Origin: Verrucomicrobiia bacterium
Lineage (GTDB): Bacteria > Verrucomicrobiota > Verrucomicrobiia > Opitutales > Opitutaceae
Reading direction: 5' to 3'
Assembly: GCA_030424825.1 (NCBI GenBank)
Contig: JAUHWE010000326.1
Coordinates: 1-5,795, forward strand
DNA length: 5,795 bases
Of this stretch, positions 1-5,795 are shown one piece after another. How positions within the stretch are numbered: position 1 is the first letter of the stretch; each line of letters begins with the position of its first letter. A model generated the notes under the pieces. The model was not told the origin of the DNA and searched no databases. It saw only the letters and a program-made list of their open reading frames with translations. The translations under genes were made by a program, and so were the position numbers.

Positions 1-1
1 G

Positions 2-91
2 GCTTTCCGGGCTCGCGAGGGAATAGGAATGCCTGGCCCTAAACAGATCAAGAAACAGTTGAATCGCTGGAGTAAAGTTTACGGTTCTTGA
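2..91 (+). CDS. Possible C-terminal tail of an upstream gene (partial, unrecognised)
   Basis: One frame is open from the left edge to a TGA at 89-91, giving 29 codons that end in KKQLNRWSKVYGS. The other two + frames hit stops at 22-24 and 40-42. The tail is basic, with a tryptophan and tyrosine near the end, and looks like a plausible protein C-terminus. It lies on the same strand as mutL and ends 15 bases before its start, as expected for an operon partner. I do not recognise the family. Thirty open codons can occur by chance, so this is a tentative call. Confidence 0.4.
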   Translation, partial: AFRAREGIGMPGPKQIKKQLNRWSKVYGS

Positions 92-106
92 TTCTGCCGT
101 TTTTCC

Positions 107-1960
107 ATGGCTAGAATTTCCATACTTTCCGATCAGGTCGCCAATCAGATCGCGGCCGGCGAGGTGATCGAACGGCCCGCGTCGATCGTAAAGGAATTGG
201 TGGAGAACAGCCTGGACGCGGGGGCCACATCGATTGAGGTGGAGTTTAAAAAGGGCGGTTCAAGCTACATTCGCATCGAAGACAATGGATGCGGTATGAG
301 CAAGGACGATGCACTGCTTTCCCTAGAGCGACATGCAACCAGCAAGATCAAAAGCGCGGATGATCTAAATCAGCTATCGTCCATGGGCTTTCGTGGGGAA
401 GCGATTCCCTCGATCGCGTCGGTATCTAGATTCACCTTACAAACGCGAGAAGCAGATTCAGATAGCGGGACTGAAATACTGATCGATGCAGGTAAATTGA
501 TTCATTGCCGCGAATGCGGGATGCCTCCCGGAACGCGAATAACCGTCTCCCAGCTCTTCAACTCAGTCCCCGCGCGACGCAAGTTCCTGAAAACCGTCGT
601 TACCGAATCGGCCCACATTGTCCATCACTCTCGCTTGTACGCTCTGGCCCATCCGGAAGTGTCATTCGCTCTGATGGATGAGGGCCGATCGCTTTTTCAA
701 ACCCCCGCTTGTTCGAGTCTGAAAGACCGGGTAATGGAGATTTTCGGCAAGGCCGCAGCCGGACGTCTCATCGCAGTCGATGAAACGGAAAGCAACTTAA
801 GCCTTAAAGGATTGATTGGGGCTCCGGGGCATTCCCGTTCGAGCCGGCACGAAATGCTGATTTTCGTCAATAATCGGCCGGTAGAAAGTCGAACACTTGG
901 CTATGCGCTAATCGAATCCTATTACGGCCACATTCCGAAAGGCCGTTACCCCGTCGCTTTCCTTTTTCTCGAACTGCCTCCTTCCCAGGTGGATGTAAAC
1001 GTCCATCCCGCAAAACGGGAAATCCGTTTTAGAAACGAAGCCAGCGTCCGTGGTTTTGCGGTCAGGGCAATATTGAAAGCGCTAAAGGAAACGGTAAAGA
1101 TTGCCGCCGCACCTGTAGAGCTCGAGCTTCGAAAAACCACTCAACCACCTTCACCGAAAGGCCAGACACCACCCGTCGAGGGGGATGAATCGCGGTATGA
1201 CTCCCAAAAGATCGATGATAATCGCCGATTGGTTACCAAGAATCGGCCCAGTCCAGAGATTAGTAAAAGCGAGTCCCATGAAGTGGCACCCTCACCAGAC
1301 TCGTCGCCTCAGAACGCTCAGATCGAGTCCTCAAGACGCGAACGTTCCTCTATCGACCGGTCGTGGCGCTTCATCGGTTGGGCCCAAGGCGAGCTTGCCC
1401 TGTTCGACACGGAATCGGGAGTTGTGCTTCTGGACGTCAGGGCGGCTCAAAAGCGGCTTTGGTACGAACGATTGCGTTCCGCATACGAGGAGCACTCGGT
1501 TGAAAGCCAAGCCCTGCTTTTACCAGTTCCCATTGAATTGGACCCCGTTTCGTCGGCCGTATTGAGTGACAATATGGAATTGCTCGACGCCTACGGAGTT
1601 CAGGCGTCTCCCTTTGGACGCAATTTTTTCCGAATCGAGTCTGTCCCGTCTTGGCTGCCTGAAGGGGAGGCGACGGCCTACGTTGGGGATCTCGTCGATC
1701 TGCTGCGGCGGGGTGGATTGAGCGACAAGAGCGGAACGGCAAATCAGGAAATGATGGCGAAACACGCATCGAATCGAATTGTGCGCGGAACTGCAATTCT
1801 GAGCGAAAGTGAGCTTTCATCCCTAGTTGATGGACTCTTTGGGACGTCCAACCCGCTTGCTGACCCTGACGGAAGACCTACCTTTATCGAAATTTCCAAA
1901 AGCGAGCTGAACCGCCGATTTCATCGATCTAGCGGTAGCCCAAATCGAAATAATTCCTAG
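107..1960 (+). CDS. mutL: DNA mismatch repair protein MutL, endonuclease motif degenerate
   Basis: MutL couples mismatch recognition by MutS to downstream strand incision and excision in the cytoplasm, acting as an ATP-driven dimer. The N-terminal GHKL ATPase (about 1-335) is intact: QIAAGEV (14-20), catalytic E30 and Mg-binding N34 in KELVENSLDAGA, D59-NGCGM, the GFRGEA lid motif (94-99), and K303 in NVHPAKREIRF, equivalent to E. coli K307. A polar Ser/Pro/Gln-rich linker spans about 336-415. The C-terminal dimerisation domain (about 419-613) starts at SWRFIGWAQGELALFD and keeps QALLLP (468-473), matching the beta-clamp-binding motif. The endonuclease motif DQHA(X)2E(X)4E reads DVRAAQK....E (443-454), and the usual CPHGRP reads ADPDGRP (585-591), so incision activity is probably lost. 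The length of 617 is normal. The start is fixed by alignment with the family N-terminus, although no Shine-Dalgarno precedes it (pyrimidine-rich TTTTTCC instead). Confidence 0.96.
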   Translation: MARISILSDQVANQIAAGEVIERPASIVKELVENSLDAGATSIEVEFKKGGSSYIRIEDNGCGMSKDDALLSLERHATSKIKSADDLNQLSSMGFRGEAIPSIASVSRFTLQTREADSDSGTEILIDAGKLIHCRECGMPPGTRITVSQLFNSVPARRKFLKTVVTESAHIVHHSRLYALAHPEVSFALMDEGRSLFQTPACSSLKDRVMEIFGKAAAGRLIAVDETESNLSLKGLIGAPGHSRSSRHEMLIFVNNRPVESRTLGYALIESYYGHIPKGRYPVAFLFLELPPSQVDVNVHPAKREIRFRNEASVRGFAVRAILKALKETVKIAAAPVELELRKTTQPPSPKGQTPPVEGDESRYDSQKIDDNRRLVTKNRPSPEISKSESHEVAPSPDSSPQNAQIESSRRERSSIDRSWRFIGWAQGELALFDTESGVVLLDVRAAQKRLWYERLRSAYEEHSVESQALLLPVPIELDPVSSAVLSDNMELLDAYGVQASPFGRNFFRIESVPSWLPEGEATAYVGDLVDLLRRGGLSDKSGTANQEMMAKHASNRIVRGTAILSESELSSLVDGLFGTSNPLADPDGRPTFIEISKSELNRRFHRSSGSPNRNNS

Positions 1961-1983
1961 CGCAGTGCTCGAATTTCATCGCT

Positions 1984-2069
1984 CGGTGTTATCAATAGCC
2001 AATTAAACCTACTATTGGAGCGGGAATTTACTGAATTGGCGCTCTAATAGATCCGATGAACGGTGTTAT
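1984..2069. repeat. 9-base direct repeat flanking the spacer hairpin
   Basis: CGGTGTTAT occurs exactly at 1984-1992 and again at 2061-2069, bracketing the hairpin at 2012-2050. Just outside and inside these copies, TTCATCG (1975-1981) is the reverse complement of CGATGAA (2054-2060) and could close a larger RNA structure. The repeat is visible in the sequence. Whether it is an operator pair, a target-site duplication or chance is unknown. No terminal inverted repeats are seen at the inner edges of the two copies. Confidence 0.35.
2012..2050 (+). terminator. Long imperfect hairpin after mutL, possible terminator or 3' end structure
   Basis: CTATTGGAGCG (2012-2022) pairs with CGCTCTAATAG (2040-2050) as 11 base pairs including one G-U. 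After a 2x2 mismatch, AATT (2025-2028) pairs with AATT (2034-2037) around a five-base loop. The G-U pair would be an A-C mismatch in the opposite transcript, so the structure fits + strand RNA, that is, the mutL 3' end. No U-tract follows, so this is not a classical intrinsic terminator. It may be a 3' stabilising or Rho-linked element. Confidence 0.4.
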
Positions 2070-2076
2070 GGAAAAT

Positions 2077-2092
2077 TGGCACAGGAAAGGCT
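2077..2092 (+). promoter_or_regulatory. Possible sigma-54 (-24/-12) promoter for glgP
   Basis: The -24 half reads TTGGCAC (2076-2082), close to the sigma-54 consensus YTGGCACG. Its invariant GG (2078-2079) is followed by exactly ten bases and then GC (2090-2091), the spacing sigma-54 needs. The -12 half is weak: AGGCT instead of TTGCA. Transcription would begin near 2102, giving a leader of roughly 50 bases before glgP. No convincing sigma-70 promoter was seen in the spacer. No activator site was identified, so this rests on one good half-site plus spacing. Confidence 0.3.
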
Positions 2093-2101
2093 TGTCTCTC
2101 A

Positions 2102-2124
2102 CAGGGCGATGCCTATCGCCTCTG
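2102..2124 (+). other. GC-rich leader hairpin upstream of glgP
   Basis: GGCGAT (2105-2110) pairs perfectly with ATCGCC (2115-2120) around a four-base GCCT loop. CAG (2102-2104) can pair with CTG (2122-2124) with one bulged T. There is no following U-tract. If the suggested sigma-54 promoter is used, this hairpin would lie at the very 5' end of the glgP mRNA, where it could protect the transcript. That role is inference. Downstream, AACTT-TT-AAGTT (2130-2141) is a second small, weak inverted repeat. Confidence 0.35.
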
Positions 2125-2154
2125 GACCGAACTTTTAAGTTTAACTAGCTGAAT

Positions 2155-4647
2155 ATGACTACTGCCGCGAAAAAGAAAACCGCTTCTAAGAAAAAGAAAG
2201 CCAACGGCTGCAACTGCTCGCATCCCCCTTTGAAAGACGCCATTCTGGAGCATCTGAAGCTAACATTGGCTCATGATGCCTCTAAGGCGACGAAGCATGA
2301 TTGGTGGCATTGTCTGTCACTTGCTGTCCGCGATCGGATGGTGACCCACATGATCGAAACCCAAGCGGCCCATTTCAAAAAGAAGACCCGTCGGACTTAC
2401 TACCTCTCGATGGAATATCTGATGGGGCGAATGCTCGTCAATAACATGCACAATGTCGGGGTCTACGATGAAGCTCGGGAAGCAATCGAATCACTGGGAC
2501 TGGATTGGGACGAGATCACGGAGGAAGAAGTAGACATGGGACTCGGCAATGGCGGTCTGGGCCGCTTAGCTGCTTGTTTTCTTGATTCTTTAGCAACCTT
2601 GGATCTTCCGGCAATCGGTTACGGAATCTATTACGAATTTGGATTGTTCAAACAAGAGTTCGTCAATGGCCACCAGGTCGAACATCCCGATAGCTGGAAA
2701 AAGTTTGGTACCCCTTGGGAAATCGTTCGCCCTGAATATACGCAACACATCAAGCTCTACGGAAGAGTCGAGCAGGTGTTTGACGCGAGGGGCGACTACC
2801 GTGAAGAGTGGATCGACACGAAGACCATTGAAGGTGTGCCCTATGATATTCCAATCGCGGGATATGATACGAAAACGGTAAACTTCTTGAGGCTTTGGTC
2901 CTCTCGCTCATCCGAGGATTTCGACTTAGACGAGTTTAACAAGGGTGACTATGTGGAGGCCGTTCGCGAAAAAGCGATTGGAGAAACGATATCGAAGGTT
3001 CTCTATCCTAACGATCGAACAGAAAACGGTAAAGAGCTTCGCCTCGTGCAACAGTACTTCTTTGTAACTTGCTCACTGCACGACATCATTCGGCGCTTTC
3101 GCATGTCGTTTGAGGACTGGGAAGACTTTCCAAAGCAAGTCGCGATTCAGTTGAATGACACTCATCCCGCAATTGCCGTGGTAGAGCTTATGCGCATTCT
3201 GGTGGATGAGGAGAACCTGGAATGGAATTTCGCCTGGAGCCTGATCACTAAGACTTTCGCGTACACGAATCATACCTTGCTGCCGGAAGCCCTCGAGCGC
3301 TGGAGTGTGCCTCTCTTTGAAAAGGTGTTGCCGCGGCACCTAAATATTATCTACGGAATCAATAACCAGCTTATGGATACCGTTGAAGAAAAATGGCCGG
3401 GTGACAACGCGATGAAACGCGAGGTATCGATTATCGAAGAAAGCCATCCGAAAATGGTCCGAATGGCCAATTTGGCCGTCGTCGCAAGCCACACCGTAAA
3501 CGGTGTAGCCGCGATTCACTCCCAGTTGCTAAAGACCCGGCTGTTTCCCACGTTCGATGCCCTGTATCCGGGGAAATTCACCAATATGACCAATGGCATT
3601 ACGCCGCGTCGCTGGTTGAGAGCTTGTAATCGCGGGTTGGCGCGCCTGATAGATTCGAAGATTGGAAACACGTGGAGCAAGAATCTGGATGAACTAAAAG
3701 AACTGGAAAAATTTGCCGACGACAAGGCGTTCCAGAAAGCGTACATGGATATCAAGTACGCCAATAAAGTTTCCTTGGCGGAGACGATTAAGAAAGACTG
3801 TGGAATTGAGGTCGATCCTGCTGCGATGTTTGATGTTCAGATCAAGCGTTTGCACGAATACAAACGCCAGCACTTAAGCTTGCTGCATATCCTGCATCTG
3901 TACCGGAAGCTGTTGCACGATCCGGAATTGGATATCGTTCCTCGTGTATTCATTTTTGGGGCAAAGGCCGCACCTGGGTACTATCTGGCAAAAACCATCA
4001 TTAAGGCAATCAACGCCGTGGGTGAGGTCATCAACAACGATGAGCGGATCGGTGGAAAGCTAAAGGTCGCTTTTCTTCCCAACTATCGCGTTTCACTCGC
4101 CGCTCGCATTATTCCCGCAGCGGACCTTTCTGAGCAAATCTCCACCGCTGGAAAAGAGGCGTCAGGGACGGGCAATATGAAATTGGCCCTGAATGGATCC
4201 CTGACCATAGGTACCCTCGACGGAGCTAATATCGAAATCAAAGAAGAAGTCGGAGATGACAATATCTTCATCTTCGGGCTGGATGTTGACGATGTGGCAG
4301 CGCTCGACGAAAAGGGATACGATCCGTTTAAGTATTATAACGAAGACGAAAATCTTAAAGCGATCGTCGACTGGCTAGGATCAAATTATTTCTCTTCGGG
4401 CGAACCGGGCGCATTGAAGCCGCTCAAAGATAGCCTGCTTGAAGGAGGAGACCCCTTCAAGGCCTTGGCTGACTTCAAAGAGTATTGTGAGTGTCAAGAG
4501 AAAGTGGATGAAGCCTTTAGGGATAAGTCGCGCTGGGCACGTATGGCGATCCTAAATACGGCTCGAGTCGGGAAGTTTTCATCAGATCGCACCATTAGCG
4601 AGTATGCCGAGCAAATCTGGAAACTAAAGCCGGTTCCGGTAAAGTAG
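2155..4647 (+). CDS. glgP: Glycogen/starch/maltodextrin phosphorylase (GT35, PLP-dependent)
   Basis: This enzyme releases glucose-1-phosphate from the non-reducing ends of alpha-1,4-glucans using phosphate and pyridoxal phosphate, in cytoplasmic glycogen breakdown. At 830 residues it is a normal full-length member. Visible signatures run throughout: [11 protein letters not shown] (82-92), [17 protein letters not shown] from 129, [11 protein letters not shown], catalytic-site H373 in [14 protein letters not shown] (rabbit muscle H377), phosphate/PLP contacts K564, R565 and K570 in [12 protein letters not shown], and the PLP lysine K676 in [14 protein letters not shown] (rabbit K680). The steady offset of four from the rabbit enzyme argues against internal gaps. 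Residues 4-16 form a lysine/alanine-rich tail followed by CNCSH, outside the catalytic core. An in-frame TAG at 2146-2148 makes 2155 the first possible ATG. No Shine-Dalgarno is present. No other glycogen genes lie nearby, so it is probably a single-gene unit. Substrate preference (glycogen or maltodextrin) cannot be read from sequence. Confidence 0.97.
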   Translation: MTTAAKKKTASKKKKANGCNCSHPPLKDAILEHLKLTLAHDASKATKHDWWHCLSLAVRDRMVTHMIETQAAHFKKKTRRTYYLSMEYLMGRMLVNNMHNVGVYDEAREAIESLGLDWDEITEEEVDMGLGNGGLGRLAACFLDSLATLDLPAIGYGIYYEFGLFKQEFVNGHQVEHPDSWKKFGTPWEIVRPEYTQHIKLYGRVEQVFDARGDYREEWIDTKTIEGVPYDIPIAGYDTKTVNFLRLWSSRSSEDFDLDEFNKGDYVEAVREKAIGETISKVLYPNDRTENGKELRLVQQYFFVTCSLHDIIRRFRMSFEDWEDFPKQVAIQLNDTHPAIAVVELMRILVDEENLEWNFAWSLITKTFAYTNHTLLPEALERWSVPLFEKVLPRHLNIIYGINNQLMDTVEEKWPGDNAMKREVSIIEESHPKMVRMANLAVVASHTVNGVAAIHSQLLKTRLFPTFDALYPGKFTNMTNGITPRRWLRACNRGLARLIDSKIGNTWSKNLDELKELEKFADDKAFQKAYMDIKYANKVSLAETIKKDCGIEVDPAAMFDVQIKRLHEYKRQHLSLLHILHLYRKLLHDPELDIVPRVFIFGAKAAPGYYLAKTIIKAINAVGEVINNDERIGGKLKVAFLPNYRVSLAARIIPAADLSEQISTAGKEASGTGNMKLALNGSLTIGTLDGANIEIKEEVGDDNIFIFGLDVDDVAALDEKGYDPFKYYNEDENLKAIVDWLGSNYFSSGEPGALKPLKDSLLEGGDPFKALADFKEYCECQEKVDEAFRDKSRWARMAILNTARVGKFSSDRTISEYAEQIWKLKPVPVK

Positions 4648-4679
4648 CCAAGGTTGCACGAATAAGGCTCAAGGTCTGA

Positions 4680-4714
4680 AGGGCTCTTTTGGCGTAGTAC
4701 GCCAAGGGAGTCCT
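4680..4714 (+). terminator. Strong hairpin behind glgP, probable transcript end
   Basis: Bases 4680-4696 and 4698-4714 form a nearly perfect inverted repeat centred on 4697: 17 possible pairs, 14 Watson-Crick and 3 G-U. The core TTGGCGTA/TACGCCAA (4689-4696/4698-4705) is exact. Physically the apex would open to a three- to five-base loop. The three G-U pairs would be A-C mismatches in the reverse transcript, so the hairpin is built for + strand RNA, that is, the glgP mRNA starting 32 bases past its stop codon. No U-tract follows, so it may act as a mRNA 3' end barrier rather than a textbook intrinsic terminator. Confidence 0.6.
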
Positions 4715-4720
4715 GCGCCA

Positions 4721-4852
4721 ATGGCCGTGCCGCAAAATCAGATCATAAGAACGCGCACGCTCGGAGGTCGTTGCCCTACCAACTCTACACCTAGCAATGT
4801 AGATCTAAGGGTTGCGTGGTCTATTTCTACTGCAGTCGAATCGTTGCTTTAA
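4721..4852 (+). CDS. Doubtful 43-residue ORF in the convergent spacer
   Basis: An ATG at 4721 opens a 43-codon frame ending in TAA at 4850-4852, starting MAVPQNQIIRTRT. A GGGAG (4706-4710) sits ten bases upstream, but it lies inside the right arm of the glgP terminator hairpin. The last 26 bases overlap the 3' end of the convergent EEP gene. The MAVP start resembles ribosomal protein L32, but the rest does not. No membrane segment or known motif is visible. It is most likely chance, and is listed because it is the only substantial ORF in the 179-base spacer. Confidence 0.12.
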   Translation: MAVPQNQIIRTRTLGGRCPTNSTPSNVDLRVAWSISTAVESLL

Positions 4853-5732
4853 CGGGGTAGTGATCAGAAGGATAGCGACCGTCTTGGTTATCGTGAATGA
4901 TCGCGGCATCCAGAACTTCAATTTCTGGAGCGACAAAGACGTGGTCGATCTTGGCCCCTTCCTTGAATCCCGTCCATCGCCCGAAGGTGCCTACTGGATT
5001 TGCCACTGGATGGATAGTCCGAAAACTGTCGACAAGAGGCGCATTCTCGAAGTGGGGAGCCGGTTCCGCTTTACCTAACAGTGAACGGATCGCTTGGGTG
5101 TCTTCACCCGCGTTGAAATCGCCCATTACAATGTAGGCATCCGCCTTATGAGCTCGATTCGCGATTCGCTCTGCAACCAGTAAAGCGCTTTGGGTTCGCG
5201 AGTCTTCCGATTGGTGATCAAAGTGGGTATTGAATACGTAGAATGTATACCCGCTCGAAGATTCTTCCAATCTTGCCACCGTACAGATGCGAACGAGTTT
5301 GTTTCCCCAACTCGCGGATGCGACCTCGGGTGTATCTGAAAGCCAAAAGGTCTCGTTCTCCAAAAGCTTGAACCGCTTCTTGTCGTACAGTATGGCGGAG
5401 TATTCCCCTTCGCCATCCGGATTCCGGCCAGTTCCGACAAAGGCATACCGCGGCAGTGCCCCCAAAATCTCATCGATTTGAAATCGTAGCGCTTCCTGAA
5501 GCCCAACTACATCAGGCTGGTGGTCGCGAAAAACGTCGAATACGAGCTCCTTTCGTTTCTCCCAATGGTTGTCCCCATCTTTGGCCGTACCGTATCGAAT
5601 ATTAAAAGACATGACTTCTATCGTTCGCGTTGCACTATCGGATTGTTGGCAACCCCAGAACGCCAAAGAAAGGGAGGTGGTGAAGATTCCGAAAATTGCT
5701 AAACGAATTTTGAAATAACTGGAAATTCTCAT
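4827..5732 (-). CDS. Exported endonuclease/exonuclease/phosphatase family protein, probable lipoprotein
   Basis: This is a metal-dependent hydrolase of the EEP (DNase I-like) fold. The active-site set is complete: N44 in MSFNIRYG, E80 in VVGLQEALRFQ, H170 in FNTHFDH, D205 and N207 in MGDFNAG, D263 in KIDHVFV, and D290/H291 in the terminal SDHYPV. The length of 301 covers one whole domain. Residues 1-28 look like an export signal: a basic start (R2, K8, R10), a hydrophobic core and then LAFWGC, with C28 as a possible lipidation site. The lipobox is poor, with Phe and Trp at -3 and -2. Substrate is unknown: family members act on nucleic acids, phosphoinositides, sphingomyelin or other phosphoesters, and no sequence here decides it. 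No Shine-Dalgarno lies before the ATG, and the 63 bases upstream (5733-5795) show no clear promoter. The gene converges on glgP and appears to be transcribed alone. Confidence 0.9.
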   Translation of the reverse strand: MRISSYFKIRLAIFGIFTTSLSLAFWGCQQSDSATRTIEVMSFNIRYGTAKDGDNHWEKRKELVFDVFRDHQPDVVGLQEALRFQIDEILGALPRYAFVGTGRNPDGEGEYSAILYDKKRFKLLENETFWLSDTPEVASASWGNKLVRICTVARLEESSSGYTFYVFNTHFDHQSEDSRTQSALLVAERIANRAHKADAYIVMGDFNAGEDTQAIRSLLGKAEPAPHFENAPLVDSFRTIHPVANPVGTFGRWTGFKEGAKIDHVFVAPEIEVLDAAIIHDNQDGRYPSDHYPVKATIRLQ

Positions 5733-5795
5733 AGGATACGTCCCGGTTTTCGAGAGTCGAAGGATTTCATAGGGTCATGCACATCAAGTCGAACG

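Noticed and set aside
946..1820. Several open frames of 64-127 codons on both strands inside mutL
   Set aside because: They lie wholly within the well-supported mutL gene in other frames, show no recognisable motifs and are typical shadows of a coding region.
1984..2069. A small transposable element with a 9-base target duplication
   Set aside because: The sequences just inside the two CGGTGTTAT copies are not inverted repeats of each other, so there is no sign of mobile-element ends.
4721..4733. MAVP start of the small spacer ORF as a ribosomal protein L32 (rpmF) remnant
   Set aside because: Only the first four residues match. The basic SKSR-type region and C-terminal zinc cysteines of L32 are absent.
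4800..4807. Palindrome TAGATCTA as an operator
   Set aside because: An 8-base palindrome is common by chance, and it lies downstream of both convergent genes, where an operator is not expected.
4812..5702. Open + strand frames opposite the EEP gene
   Set aside because: The - strand frame has a complete EEP active site from start to stop. The + frames show no family features and are antisense shadows.
1..5795. A defence, CRISPR or other novel multi-gene system
   Set aside because: The space is filled by three recognisable single-function genes and short spacers. No spaced repeats, transposase, toxin-antitoxin pair or unknown gene cluster was seen.

Overview
This window looks like ordinary chromosomal DNA from a Gram-negative bacterium. 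It holds two housekeeping genes on the + strand (mutL and glgP) and one convergent gene on the - strand for an exported endonuclease/exonuclease/phosphatase (EEP) family protein. Base composition is balanced (about half G+C). The style of the MutL and EEP proteins suggests the Planctomycetota-Verrucomicrobiota group, perhaps Verrucomicrobiota/Opitutia. That placement is a recollection-based inference, not something the sequence proves. None of the three start codons has a convincing Shine-Dalgarno sequence.

Layout. Bases 2-91 are open in one frame and may be the last 29 codons of an upstream + strand gene, ending 15 bases before mutL. mutL (107-1960) encodes a complete 617-residue mismatch repair protein with an intact GHKL ATPase. 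Its C-terminal domain has lost the usual endonuclease/metal-site residues but keeps a beta-clamp-binding motif. The 194-base spacer 1961-2154 contains a long imperfect hairpin (2012-2050), a 9-base direct repeat on either side of it, a possible sigma-54 promoter (2077-2092) and a short GC-rich leader hairpin (2102-2124). glgP (2155-4647) encodes a full glycogen/maltodextrin phosphorylase with all expected catalytic residues and a lysine-rich N-terminal tail. The spacer 4648-4826 carries a 17-base-pair hairpin directly behind glgP that probably ends its transcript, plus a doubtful 43-codon ORF. The - strand gene (5732-4827) encodes a 301-residue probable lipoprotein with a complete EEP active site.

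The three main genes do not form an evident pathway: one repairs DNA, one mobilises storage glucan and one is an exported phosphodiesterase-like hydrolase of unknown substrate. I found no CRISPR array, insertion sequence, tRNA, rRNA or defence cassette, and no evidence of a novel multi-gene system. The points most worth a second look are the catalytically degenerate MutL, the strand-biased hairpins and the possible sigma-54 control of glgP.
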